Assembly (NCBI GenBank): GCA_947623455.1
Contig: OX392530.1
Span: 32,333,405-32,397,404, forward strand
DNA from: Mimachlamys varia
Taxonomy: Eukaryota; Mollusca; Bivalvia; Pectinida; Pectinidae
Reading direction: 5' to 3'
Length of the DNA: 64,000 nucleotides
The notes under the pieces are model-generated. The model saw nothing but the letters and a program-made list of their open reading frames with translations, did not search any database and was not told where the DNA came from. Shown in pieces: positions 1-12,092 of this stretch. A program made the position numbers and the translations under genes. Each line of letters begins with the position of its first letter. Within the stretch, counting starts at the first letter, position 1.

Positions 1-467
1 ACGTCGTAATGGCGATGTTGTATATTTGGTCTACCTGAAGGATCAAAGTTTTAGAAAGACTTATTTTCAATTTTCATGCTTTTATAACGACTATAAAAAA
101 ACAACAATTTATGAAATAAATTACATGTATGTAAAAAAAAGAGTTTTAATCTTATAATTGAAAAAGAATAATCGATACGATTTGTCTACACTTGGTATAT
201 ACTAGTACGTAAGTAACGTATAGTGATATTGATTGGCAATAGGTAAGAGTGGTCCTGTCTTTATCTCTTTGTGATGTGTTTGATATTGAATTCTTCATAG
301 GCTAAATTCCATAACGAAAAAAAGCCTATTAGTGAATATCGACCATCAAGTAAGCGTTTTATTTGGAAATCGTTTATATTTGGCAGCCAAACTGTTTAAT
401 GTAAACATGAATTTGTCCGTTCCAGAGATAGGGTTTTCACTTTCACATTACACTGTAGTCACTGATT

Positions 468-630
468 CGTCTGTACAGCGATGATATATATCGGATATTT
501 TGCATAGCCCTCGAGTTTTTCTCTCACATAGTATATATACATACGTCTCTACAGCGGTGATATATATCGTTTATTTTTACATTAAATATCCATGGCCCTT
601 GAGTTTATTCCCTCATATAGTACCTCTACA
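468..630. repeat. two-copy tandem duplication, ~76 bp
   Basis: The block around 468-500 (CGTCTGTACAGCG followed by ATGATATATATCG) recurs at 544-575 with few changes. The matching tail (CCTCGAGTTT... versus CCTTGAGTTT..., then CTCACATAGTA versus CTCATATAGTA) follows both times. The short ORF at 500-709 lies across this duplication and has no recognisable content. Confidence 0.6.
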
Positions 631-1270
631 ATACACACCATCGATCGCTGGCCGGTACCTACTAATGAGTGACAGCAATACTTATAACTTCCCCCCCTTC
701 GTCAATTGAGGGGATCAATGATTATGTAAAACGCAAGCATTTAGCGTAACGTAAAGTCGCATGTCAACTACAAGTTTGTAAGTTGATAGGTGTGTAGTAC
801 TCTTACATACACAGTTTCTCTTTCACCAATATAATAGATAAATAGTTAGGCTAAGGTGTGAGGCTTTTCCTATATGGCTATATAGAAATATTTAAGTTGT
901 GGTGTAAGGTTTGTTTGTATAGATATAATGATATTTAATTTGGGACGCCAAGAGATAAAGACTTTGACGTGTGTTTATACGGTGGATCAGTTTTAATGTT
1001 CCTATAAAGAAAGTGTCTTACTTCAAATGTCAAGAGCCTTTACCAATTTATATTGATAAGTGTGTTTTAAATGTCTAAATGAAGTATGGGTGTATTAATT
1101 ACCGTAATACATATGAATGATTGACGATAACACACACGGTTGTTTCCATGTTGTTCTGGTGTCACTATCGTTCGGGGGGGTCAAAAGCACCCTCCACCGA
1201 TCGAGCTATTGAGTGAGTGTATGGAGTGATATATTTTAAACCTTTACTGGTCACGATATTTAACAGAAAG
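631..1270. other. no gene seen
   Basis: AT-rich sequence with stops in all frames. I see no recognisable gene, RNA or repeat in it. Confidence 0.5.
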
Positions 1271-1279
1271 GAATAGGAT

Positions 1280-1614
1280 ACCCATGCATCTAATAGCATT
1301 GATATCTCCCATAGCCACAGTTAGTGGTATGGTACATAATATATACATTTTCGTAGTACACGATTTGAAATTATACAGAACTAGTTTAATCTTACTTTTA
1401 AATTCATAAATTAAAGGGGTTTTACGCACCTGACCCTTCTGCTTCTACATTAGTTCAGAAATTTTGAATACCAAACTTTTGGCCTATAGCATCACTGAGA
1501 AGTCCTAGGAAGATGAAACAGCTGTATGGTGCAGTTTAATAATTTTTTTCTGCATACTGTATCTATTACTTAATTTTAAAGTGCAGCATATGTGTGTGTT
1601 ACGTCATCACTAAT
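1280..1614 (-). repeat. dispersed repeat R1, reverse copy
   Basis: This is a reverse-complement copy of the ~385-bp family best seen at 26205-26593. Shared landmarks, read in reverse, are GTGTGTGTTACGTCATC at the right end, ACTGTATCTATTACTTAATTTTAAA, TCCTAGGA, AGCATCACTGA, and the stretch TTTTACGCACCTGACCC next to TTCTGCTTCTAC. No ORF is conserved among the copies, so it looks non-coding. Confidence 0.75.
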
Positions 1615-2037
1615 GTTATAATGTATGGTATAAAGCAGTTCCCGTTTAAGGTGGTTACACTCTTAATCCATGCTTTCATTTACCAATGAAAACGTATTTT
1701 GTGTAGTACATGTAGCATATATGGGTTTCTTACATTTTGTTTTTTTTATTCTACATAAATGTGACAAATTAATCATTCTGTGAACAAAGTGATATTTTTC
1801 ACAAGAGAAAAAAGTCGATTTTGCTGATTTGACTCATAAAAACGCTTTTGCAAACTAAATTTTTATAAAACAGAAATGTTTCCTCTTGTGAAGGATCAGT
1901 TTGCACAAAACATTCGACAGAATAATAATATTTTACCTATAATGGGGGTATTATTGTATAGGGGAATTTAGCTAACAATTCTACTCTTAACTTTAATGTT
2001 TTTGAAAGCCACTACTAGGCTATGTAGTTTTAACCGT

Positions 2038-2074
2038 AGAAAAGCGCTTCGGTATTCTCTAATTTATTGTCAGG
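2038..2074 (+). repeat. short R2 terminal fragment
   Basis: GCGCTTCGGTATTCTCTAAT with the following TTATTG matches the extreme 3' end of the R2 retroelement family (compare about 25050-25075 and 41065-41085). It is only a few tens of bases long. Confidence 0.4.
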
Positions 2075-2156
2075 TGAGACCCGGCGTCAGTGCCTCCAAG
2101 GATCAAGTTTGGTTAAACTACAGGCGGCATGTATAAGGGTACCAGGATCATACGTA

Positions 2157-3099
2157 CAGTTGTGGGATCGTACAACGTTACACGATGTGCGGTGGGCGCA
2201 CGATGGGCGAACGGTGTATGCACGATGTGCGAACGATGCGATCCTGGGCGATTATTTCTAACGCACATGTGGGCGCACGATAGACTAACATTGTGCGATG
2301 ACAATCGTGGTTGATGTAAATTTAGAAATGGTTTAACAATATATACGGTTTCGCGCTACTTGTTTTAAACATGTTTCTATATTTTAACTATTTACATTAG
2401 CTGATAGTTCTATCTATATATTTCTGAAAATTAAAAATAGTCTTTCTGTAGTTTTAGAAACAAACCAATTAGACACATGTATGTAAACTTTCAACTCATA
2501 TTGACAAGTTCTCATTCAAGTAAATATTGCCAGTTTTACCAAGTTATAAACTGTACCTGTACATGGCCAATATAATTATGTAGATATCTCTGGCCCGGGG
2601 CACTTACAACACTCGCTTAGGTGTGAAAACACAGGTAAAGTGTTGGGGAGGAGAGGGTTTTTCAAATAACTGATTATAAGAGTCCAGTTTGTTTTCATAA
2701 CGGTCGCTCGGTAATGGCTGTCGTAGCGTATCGCCGCACAAGGGACAGGTAAAACTCCGGCATGTTATTTACATATTCTGATACCTGGTAGCTTAACCCG
2801 CACTTTGCTGTCTTATGATCACTGTAATACTGTTTACTGTATATTGTTAAGTTGACATAATCCCAATAAATATGATGCGAATTTAAATAGTTTTTTGACA
2901 AGAGGGTTCCATATGTTTTTCATTCCGTAATATGTATCGACCAATTGTACCAAATCGTGCGTGTGTGCGATTTAATCGCACACATAAACGCACGATCTTA
3001 AGATCGCCCGTTTGTGCGCACCAAGGACGAACGATGTGTGCACGATGTATGCACGATGTACGCACGCAGTTTTTGGTGCGTTGTGCGATACCACAACTG
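2157..3099. mobile_element. TA-flanked non-autonomous DNA transposon, copy 1 (943 bp)
   Basis: The left end CAGTTGTGGGATCGTACAAC is matched by the inverted right end, which reads CAGTTGTGGTATCGCACAAC on the other strand. Each end is flanked by TA (2155-2156 and 3100-3101). Just inside each end are clusters of GCACGATG/CATCGTGC-like octamers, a subterminal repeat that could bind a transposase. A second, reverse-complement copy lies at 37795-38714, and the two align along most of their length. TA duplications are typical of the Tc1/mariner superfamily. No transposase is encoded, and the short ORFs inside (2067-2314, 2695-3180) are not conserved as protein. The superfamily is an inference from the target site only. 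Confidence 0.8.
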
Positions 3100-3243
3100 T
3101 ATATCTTACAAAATATTTATACTTTCAGGATAACTGGTGACAAAACAACGATGCATTTCCTCCACTCCCCATCATTGTAGATTTGGCGCTGATCGACAAA
3201 GCGTAGTGAACTTTTTTGATTTGCCGATATTTCCTTCAATCAC

Positions 3244-3380
3244 AGTATCTTCAGTAATCCCAAATATGTTTTCCTCGTGTATCTTATAATTTGATAGCAT
3301 TCACTTGTGCTGAGGGCTCGAGAAATACACCAAATTATTTGTCACATTCGTGAAATTTAATTGGTATTACTAAGGACACT
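3244..3380. repeat. imperfect foldback element R4, copy 1
   Basis: The left side reads AGTATCTTCAGTAATCCCAA and the right side contains TTGGTATTACTAAGGACACT, which is its imperfect reverse complement. CTCGTG and TTCGTGAA lie inside the arms. The same layout recurs at 54589-54720. It resembles a decayed miniature inverted-repeat element. I could not define a target-site duplication. Confidence 0.5.
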
Positions 3381-4540
3381 GTTACCTACCCTCTTTTTAC
3401 TTCATAATTACGTTTGCAACTGAACTAAAGGTGCAGGTTTATTGCATTAATTTCTAGATTTCTTACACTCAATACTGATTGTGTAAAGAGTTAACATGTA
3501 ATAAACACGCACACGATAAAACGTACAATTTGTTTACATTAGTCGGATATATTGTTTTGACGTGTTGTTATTATAGAAAATTATATATTAGTTCCTTTAA
3601 AGGTGAATTGGGCCATGTCAGGGTCAAGCTAATATTATTGATGTGATGGGCGGTGAACCGTAAATGATCCGAGCGAACTTTGCCGTGACGTAATATCCTA
3701 TTACTGCCCATATGAGGCTTCTGAATTGTGTCGCTTCTGGGCTCTAGTTTTATGGTTTTTATGACTTAATCGCTCCATGTTTTTCATTTAAACATGTCGT
3801 GTGATAAGTCTGTTTACACAATTTATTCCAATCCAAAAGGAACTCCTAATAAATGGATTAGGGAATGAACGGAACATAAAGTCCAACACTTGACCATAAA
3901 AGAATTAAATTATGAAGGTCGAAATGAATATTGCGATTGCATAATTAATTCGACTTAATTTATTTTTCACCATTAATACGGATAAGCATATCCAATGACT
4001 GCATTCCAAATGCCTTGGAGTGGTTATTAAGATTTTTATTTATATAAATCCTACCTTAAGTTAGATTTAAAGCGTGTTTGGCCGGATGAGGTGTGTCCTG
4101 CTGACACGAGAGAATTAGGCTGGAGCAGTTCTACATAACATGTATTACTAGCACAAAAGTAGGCTTTTTCTGATTACGTTTGTCCTTCTGTATTTTTCCA
4201 TATACAGAGCCAATACCAATCCTGTAGGAAAAACATTAAACTGCTAATGAATAACAAATCAAAAAAACATTATTCGGAAAATTTTGTTAGTGAATAATAA
4301 CGAAATCTGCATTTCCTGTGTAAAGAATGTGATTTATTAATGCGTGCTATAACTGATTATTGATTATTTTTTTCCTGATGCATTGTTTATTATATGAAAT
4401 ATAACAACAACGACAACAACTTTATTTGCTGCATGGTTAAGCCAATAATCAATGACTCTGATACATTTGAATACGTTTGTTTTGAATATCAAACGTGATT
4501 TTTGTTACATATCAAATGAATTTTACATTAGGTCACATAC
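3381..4540. other. no gene seen
   Basis: AT-rich non-coding sequence between a foldback repeat and the large DNA transposon. I see no sustained reading frame or known repeat. Confidence 0.5.
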
Positions 4541-7500
4541 AAAGGGCCTGTTTCCAAAATGGCCCCTTCTCTGATTCAAATTTCCCGTTGGTGGTGCATT
4601 GCCCATGCCGTTGTGGTCACAAATCTATAAAGTATAAAGATTTAGGTCACTTGGTTTGTTTTTTATGGCTCCTCAAAGTTGTACCTTTCAGAAGCTGTCT
4701 AAGTGTTGATAAAATGTGCATGTTATGTAAAAATTACTGAAAATCTAATCAAATGATAGTCACCGTAAAGAATACATGCATGGCATGATTGTGACAAAAA
4801 ATCATGTTTCCATCGCGCCATTTGGCTGTTTTTTGGAAGAAACAATATCAAAAATGCCATTTTCGATGATAACATTTTAGACACAAAAACTGTGTTTTTT
4901 AGAGAATACACCCTTTTATGGGCGTTGGATGCAAACCAATTTTTATCCTATCAAACAGTACGTAATATGCTATTGATGAGAGGAAAAATCATCAAAATGT
5001 AAGTGGTGGAACATTTTCAAATCTTGGGTTGAATTAGTCTATGGTTGAATTGCCGATTTTCGACTTTCTTTAGATAATCAACAAAAACAGGAGAGTATTT
5101 GCTCGGTATGTTGAGAATATATACACAGATATGAAAAAAAAATGAAAGAAACACTTTTTCCCCGTGGTTGAAGACATTGGCTGACAAATAGACTGAACAA
5201 CAAACAAAACGTGTTCCTTATGATTTTGGTTGGTTTTCGCATTTACGGGAGTGTTCATAGCTACGGGCGATTGTATAATACCTATATTTATAAGTTTGGT
5301 TAGTCACATGGTAACGTGGATCTTTCATATCGAGCCCCAAACATACTTTCGACATATGCACTATGTTGCCGCATGGAAAACTATTTCAAGTTTTGTCGGA
5401 ATTTCTTTACCTGTGGTTGAAATGGTCGAGGGTTTTCCAGCGCCCTGTAATACCCAAGGTAGAACAAGATACTGGAGATGTGCGCACACATTCCCATCGT
5501 TCACTCTCCAACTGGGCACTGGCAGTAGTAGTCTTTTATTGGGGCCTCATCATCGGGTGAAACGGTGGACCGTATCCAAACGTTATATTTCGTTTGGCTT
5601 TTGTATCGAGAATGTATTTGACATCGGAGAAGGTCTGGGGAGTGCTGGTAAAGCCACACCTCATAATCTCCGTCATCACTTAAATGTTCGCCGATGTAAC
5701 CAGGAGCCAGAGATATCTGATACGATCCACACGTAATGGTTCTCAAGTAATCGAGATCGAGACGGGGAAACAGTACGGAAGATGCATCCATCTTGACAAA
5801 CTCGGACCTTGCCCGTCTAGATAGATCCGGATCTGTCTTGACCTTCTGAGCTAAACCATTCGGTGTTGTCAAACGCTCCTTCATACGTTCAACCATTAGC
5901 CTATCTTTAGCATCTCTCTCTGGAGATCTCTGGTAGATCGGTCCTCTAATACCATTCAGACAGGTTGTGACGGTTCTAAGCAAAGCCTCTATGACATTGA
6001 TAAAGCTGTTAGACACCAATTGCGTTCGGAAGAACGTCCAGTGTTTCAGACGACCATGATAGGATTCCACAATCAACCTCGATTTGGTGATAGTTCTGTC
6101 AAGATTTGCTTGGACGTCAGAATGTTGACTTTGACCGTGTTTCAGGTATGACGGCATGCTAGCATTGAGGCCAGAGGCTTCGAGAACTGGTAGGACATTT
6201 CTAAAACCTCGGTCAACGACAACATTGTCATCTGGTTGTAGCCAAGTAACTAGCTTGTCCATGACTTTTTTTGTAATTGTAGCATCATTTTCGCTGCCAG
6301 TGAATGGTCCTACTGTGTCCAGAATGTAGCCATCTGGTAAGGCGATGCTCATGAATTTGAGATAGTTTCGCTTCTTCTGGCTACAGTAGGACATTCTCTG
6401 GAGCTTGTGGTTGGAGCTTTTCTGGATATAAATATAGGTGCCATCTAATATGGCAGTGGCTTTATCTAAAAAAAAAAGCTTCTGAAAAGACAGTATTGTG
6501 CCCGAGCAACTGTTTTCTTGTCAAGTGATCCGGACCTAGAAATTGTGGGACTATCGATGTGTCAAATGCCTGTACTATAGAGTGGACACACTTGACTTGG
6601 AAATTCCAAAAAGAGAAGAACACTGACTCCAGGAAATGTCGGTTTTCAGTTTTACCAAGAACAGTAGTACAGCATCGTGTGTAGTCTTGGTATATATACC
6701 AGATTAAAGATATGGGGAACAGTGCGAGTGGATTTCGAGGAACTGATCTTTGGACCAACCTGTCCAGGCCATGCATGCCGAGTCATCAAGAGAAGAAAAG
6801 CTTTTTGCAAACGCAGACTGGTTCTGTGAAAGGACGTGCGACACTTCTAGGAGGTCATTAATGATTTCGGACGATTTTGATGGTAGCTGAGATTCCAAGG
6901 AACTTCTACCATCAAGGACAACCTCTGTAGACGGATCTAAGTCGTCACCAATAAGGTGATTGGAGCAGACGCGGGATGAGGTAGGACACCACAGATTGTG
7001 TGAATAGATCAGGTGATATCTTGCACGTTTTGGTAAGACTGATGATTTTGTTCCATTTATTGCAAAGGTAACAAGACAGAGACAGCATTCTTTGTGTGAA
7101 GATGATCCATTCAAAAGATCATGAAGGGTCAGCAACGGCATGATATGGGAGGGGGAGTCGTCTTCTTCCTCTATTTCCTGGTTCTGCTCGGGTTCAGGTT
7201 CAGGCTGATTTTTGTTCCGAAGATACTTCATGTAGCACTTCTGGCAAATGAGTGCTTGTTCCATTGCTGACATCAATCCTTGTTGCACCAGTGTATCTAG
7301 GAGCCAATTATATTGTGGACTATTTACATTGCATGCACTTCTGTTCTTATTGCCACTACGTTTCTTGAAGTATAGTTGACAGCCTTCTCCAACACATTTA
7401 CCCTCCATCTTGAAACAATAACGATTGGTTTATGAAGCGTCGATAAAGTAACAAAATAGCAAGCCACCGATGATTGCTGTAAACAGCTAATACTTAGTAG

Positions 7501-8509
7501 TGTGGTACAATTATGCGAAAATGTGTGATAAATAACGAATTGATTGATTACTCAGAACAAAATAAAGTATTTCATATGGATAATCTATCTAATCGATGTG
7601 GCGTGGTCGGCAGGCACAAAGAAAGTGAAACAAGTCAGGGTCCCAACCCTGACAGAGCCACAACGCTTTGGAGATGGGACAATAAAACACAGAAAGTGAG
7701 ACAAGAATAGCTAGTGTCGAGTCAATGATTCCGTAAACGTATAGACAAAGACAAGAAGATACGGATAAATGTACAAGGCCACATGATCAGAAAATTCAGA
7801 AGAGGAAAACTTGAGATAGAACAGTATTCATGTATCAGGGTGTCCTCAGTTTAAATCTTTATATCGATACTGTTTATTTAGTCGTTAGATATCATAAAAC
7901 TGTCATGAAAATATTCGCTCTGATATTCAATATCAAATTTTGTATATAATAAGCTATATAATAGGGTTTCAGACAAGGTTGTTCCTCATTTCCCCTTTTC
8001 TTTCAATTTACAACCACATTCAGGCGACGATATGAGAACGTTCCACCACATAGAATTAGCTGAGTTTTGGTACACATATGAAACAAGTTAAGCTCTATCC
8101 GATTTTGTGATGGAATTTTGCATCCAAAACTATTTAACGGGAGAAAATTGCAATTTTATTGCATTTTTGTTCCTAATTGTGTCTCTTCAAGTGCATTTTC
8201 ACCCGAGAATTTTTTTTTTTAATGTTTTATGAATAAACATGATGTTTTGCAAATATTTATCGAAAGAAATTTATACTATGTTGCTAATTACAATTTCGAG
8301 ATCACCTTCTTTTATTTACGACCTTATGTCTTTGATGCTCAAAATGACAACTTTATAAAAATACATTTTCACTGAAATAATGAAATCTGGGTGTCGGAAA
8401 GGTGTAAAATTATTCTTCGGAAAAGAAAAAAACTGTAGTTGAGCTAGATAGGAAATTATACGGGGGCAGGCTCCTATGGAGAATTAACATTACTGGAAAC
8501 AGGCCCTTT
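4541..8509 (-). mobile_element. Harbinger/ISL2EU-like DNA transposon, ~4.0 kb, inactive
   Basis: The left end AAAGGGCCTGTTTCCA (4541-4556) has a perfect 16-bp inverted match at 8494-8509 (TGGAAACAGGCCCTTT). Between the two lies a decayed DDE transposase on the minus strand (5381-7408), so these are taken as the terminal inverted repeats of one element of about 3.97 kb. I could not find a clear target-site duplication at the flanks, which suggests an old insertion. The 1.08 kb between the transposase start and the right terminus, and the 0.84 kb at the left, contain no other gene. The plus-strand frame at 5230-5736 is antisense to the transposase. The family call rests on the transposase, described separately. 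Confidence 0.75.
5381..7408 (-). pseudogene. DDE transposase with SWIM zinc finger (Harbinger/ISL2EU-like), disrupted
   Basis: Translation begins with MEGKCVGEGC at 7408. The first ~235 codons hold Cys pairs (ICQKC, CCLC) of an N-terminal zinc-binding region, then TGWSKDQFLEIHS, a helix typical of these transposases. The catalytic core follows: DGTYIYIQKSSN (first Asp, codon 6443-6445), NDA near 6280, VVVDRGFRN (second Asp, 6212-6214) and RLIVESYHGRLKHW (Glu, 6065-6067). A SWIM finger ends the protein: CQC near 5515, Cys 5486-5488, His 5480-5482. Lesions: in-frame TAA at 6704-6706, after which the same frame still reads LVKLKTDIS and SSLFGISKSSVS; TAG at 6575-6577 with a shift to another frame (VPQFLGPDHLTR); a shift back at the ten-T run 6468-6477; and a TGA at 5501-5503 inside the SWIM finger. 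The enzyme would have cut and joined element ends in the nucleus. At least four lesions make it a pseudogene. Confidence 0.85.
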
Positions 8510-9040
8510 CCACTAAATACTTATGCAACTAAAACACAAATTAAAAGTTGACACACATGTGCTTTACCTAGGTGTTTATATAAATGTTTAACCTCCGACA
8601 CTTGTGATCAGGTGTTGTCAACAACAACCCGTCACTACTACAGAACCTCACAACCGATACTACCTTGTACCCACTTCACCTGTCTCCTATACATACATGT
8701 AGCTGGTATTCTCTTGACCATTTAAAATGTCTGTGATCGCTGGTAGTCAATGAAAGATCCCTACAGAAGTCAGATTCGATCTGGTGATAGCTGGCTTGTA
8801 ATAAGTTTACCTAGACTTGACGTGGTGTAATTACACATAGGTTATCAGCAATTTGTGACAATCATATCACACGGCGGAGGTGGTAGCTAGCAATTAATAG
8901 ATAACGTGCCATTGCAGTAAATGTGAAATCAATGAATCGATATGGTTTTACTAAAACAAATCACGACATTGGGAACAAGTGAAAGAATTTGCATTGACCA
9001 TATTTTATCCATATAAAACAATATTCTACATAAAAATAAT
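8510..9040. other. no gene seen
   Basis: Non-coding flank of the transposon with stops in all frames. No repeat landmark recognised. Confidence 0.45.
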
Positions 9041-9043
9041 GTA

Positions 9044-9152
9044 ACAATCAAACCTCGATATCTCGAAATCAACGTATTCGATTTAAGTGAGTTCAAATAT
9101 TTAGTGTGAAGTTTGATCCGGACCGAGATCCAGATAACGAGGTTGGACTAAA
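9044..9152. mobile_element. short pogo/Tigger-like inverted-repeat element
   Basis: The left end contains AATCAAACCTCGATATCTCG. The right end, read on the other strand, contains TCCAACCTCGTTATCTGGATC. The core AACCTCG.TATCT is a terminus I associate with pogo/Tigger elements, which duplicate TA; TA dinucleotides are present near both ends, but the exact boundary is uncertain. There is no coding capacity in ~110 bp, so it would be a miniature or internally deleted copy. Confidence 0.45.
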
Positions 9153-9307
9153 TTGACATTTATGAGGGATGAATAAGTCGTTGCGGTACATGTACTATCA
9201 ATTTTTGAGTAGGATATGTACCATGTACCATATCGTAAATGTATTTACAAAAACAAAATATATAGCTTCACCACTTGACAGAAAAAGAACCATAGCGGTA
9301 AAACAAA

Positions 9308-9600
9308 ATGATGCCTCGGCATCAGAATATACTAGTCAAAACGAAGCGTAAACAGACGTTATCAACCTGCATCTCACCATTCCTTGTGTCTCACGCACGT
9401 TTGCCTGTCACTCGCCGACATCTTTCAAGAAAATCTCAATATTTAGAACAAGTCCTTAGAATAACGAAGCAACTGCGACATGATAACACCACAGCTTGGA
9501 GATGCATGGATGATACTACATATAATGTATCAAAAAAAGGGAAAGCACAGGTTAAAAAAACGAAATTGTCACGTTTATCGTATAGCATAGTAATAAAATA
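9308..9600 (-). pseudogene. R2 retroelement remnant, C-terminal coding block (decayed)
   Basis: On the minus strand this reads LYDKRDNFVF, then FPFF, and in shifted frames sequence equivalent to the better copy at 41888-42245. Nucleotide landmarks shared with that copy (plus-strand reading) include CAAGAAAATCTCAATATTTAGAACA and AGAATAACGAAGCAACTGCGACATG. Indels break the frame and the 3' untranslated part is absent. The intact protein family is, from memory, the C-terminal part of invertebrate proteins annotated as reverse transcriptase-like. I cannot verify this here. Confidence 0.55.
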
Positions 9601-11624
9601 GTAAAGCAGGATGAATAGGATAACTAGCGCATCGACAACGTATAAGGTCATCAGGTAGGGATACAATAAACAATAGCATTACCACTAAAGGACAAACTAT
9701 CTCAGGACGTCAATAGCAAGAACAAACACCATAACTCGAGTAGAAGATCGTCGGACAATATTCAAGAAAAAGATTGAAACACATAGTCGATATTTAAATA
9801 TAACAATAGTCAGAACAAACTAAACTACATAATCAGAGGAACGGACGAAATATAAAAACAAATTTAGAGACACAGTTTATTGTTATATCCCATGCACTGT
9901 TCATTACTTCACTATTTCTCTTTTTACTGTAAAGCAATACCATTTTACCTAGACATATTGTTCGACTCGTTTCTCTTTTACGCATCATTAGCTGAAAATG
10001 ACCTGGAGTACTACAACATATAGAAGATTGCTGATTAAGGGAACATTGGTTATTCTTGCCTGTTCACCAGGGCTAGGAATACGCAGTCAAAATATTTGTA
10101 AATTATCATAGGAACTTACCAATATAGATTTATCTGCACATAATAATTGTGTAGAAAGTACAAAACTAAATAATATTTGTTTAAGAAGTTAAAATGTTCA
10201 AGTTTTGACAAGTCATAAATACATGTTTTCTATGTCCTCCGGATTTATCATAATACTGTACTTAACAAAATAAATGTTACTTTAAATGTTTTCTGAAGTC
10301 ATTAAAAGTCATTATAGGTTTGGTCTAACCTCATTCGGTTCTAGACACAACATTTCACCAGACTTAAATGTTCTACATTATTTTTGTTTACAGGTGACAC
10401 CGCCGGCACAACAACAATCGCACGCGTATTTATAGTACATAAATGTCAAATTAATCACTAATGTTTTAGAGTAACACATTACATCTGGTGATTACAGTTT
10501 AATTAGAACCTATCGGGATGATGAAGTAAAACGTCTGGTGCTAATTGCTATCAATACGTAAGTACAACATACATGTAAAATGACTAGCAGTAAATCTTAA
10601 TTAGAAGTAGCAATTTACACATTTATAAGAGGTAATAGTTAACATGTCAACTAAAGGTATGTATTGACAACTTTAATTTGACAGTTAATTTCTATCGATT
10701 TCCTTTACTGATTTAAGTTTAAATAAACTAAGTATTATCTGTAAACAAACATGCACACACATAATACATTTGCATATAGGAAACCGGAAAGAAAATCTTT
10801 TGATTTTAAATGACCAACTGAAAGAACATGATGCAATACATGCTGTAATTAATTAAAACGCACAGTGAGTAACACCTATTCATCAGGGTTCTAAGACATG
10901 CCAACCTTATACATAAACCTTAATTAGATGTGATATATAACCTGGCGCGATAAATGTGAGGTGACAGGAAATGATAGGTATATACAAAGGAACAATGTAG
11001 ATATTGATCATACAAATAATTTACGGTCCCTGATAAAGGTGTAGTAAATTGATGTTATTAATATTTGGTTCTAATCATACAGTTCTTGTGTATGGATAAG
11101 GCTAGTTATTGAAAAGTAAGGAGCCTGCTTATTTTCAATCAATGTCTGGTGATAATTGTATTTTATTCCTTTAAGTATATTGTATATGTAAGTTACTATA
11201 TTTTAGCGTGCTCTTCTTTCGGGAGCTGATATTTTGTCCACGTCTTTCTACTTCATATTTCATTCATAGCACAAATTAACGTAAAAATGTATGCCCTTTG
11301 AACATAAAGTGGTTATGTTATGAGTCATCAAATTGGTTGTTGGCAAAAGTGCTTTTTGATAAATTATGAACTCGTAGTGTGTTATTTTTGTCAACTAAAC
11401 TTATACTCGATTGTCGTCATATTGAATCAGTTGAATTTTTAGTAGATACATGGCCATTCGGAAATGTCAACTTCTCATATATAGCTGACACGGAGTGTGA
11501 TGAGTTGTTTTACAGTATTGTCTTCGTGTGAATGCATTGTATATATCTACGTCATTTAAAAGCACAATTGATTGTCGTCATTCTGAATCAATTGCATTAT
11601 ACACTGTAGCTGACCCTGTGTGTT
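9601..11624. other. no gene seen
   Basis: About 2 kb of AT-rich non-coding sequence. I see no sustained frame, RNA gene or repeat with a partner in the window. Confidence 0.45.
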
Positions 11625-11851
11625 GGGGCCGCTGTAACCGAGTAGTTAAAGTGTCCCGACATTCTACCACTATAGCCCTACACCTCTGGGTTGTGAGTTC
11701 GAATTCCAAGTCGGGCAGTTATCAGGTACTGATCGTAGGTCGGTGGTTTTCCTACGGGTACTCCGGCTTTCCTCCACCTCCAAAACCTGGCACGTCCTTA
11801 AATAACCATGGTGGTTAATAGGACATAAAACAAAAATAAATCAAACCAAAC
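11625..11851 (+). repeat. tRNA-derived SINE, sense copy
   Basis: The head is tRNA-like: GGGGCCGCTGTAACCGAGTA with AGTTAAAGTG supplies an A box, and GGTTGTGAGTTCGAATTCC a B box, the internal promoter for RNA polymerase III. The body carries GGTCGGTGGTTTTCCTACGG, then CTCCGGCTTTCCTCCACCTC and AAACCTGGCACGTCC, a block conserved in the reverse copy at 51932-52171. The tail ends in AAACAAAAATAAATCAAACC. I recall SINEs of this layout from bivalve genomes. The 96-codon ORF over it is incidental. Confidence 0.85.
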
Positions 11852-12092
11852 CCCGGGTTTTGAGAGCATGGAAATAGTGGTGTTATTAAAAGATCTAAAC
11901 AAACCTAGTCTTTACCACGAACATCTAGCCGTAGCTTATACTCTGAATATACACTCATTGTACATAATTGCACAAAATGGTTTATAGGTTGTAAACATGT
12001 CCAAATAACGTGTGGGGTATTCTGTTTTTATAACAACTTTTTTAACTTTTTTATTAATAAGACATGCATTTGTATATATGACCTAGATTTAC

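Noticed and set aside
5230..5736. 168-codon plus-strand ORF
   Set aside because: It is antisense to the C-terminal part of the transposase and shows no motif of its own.
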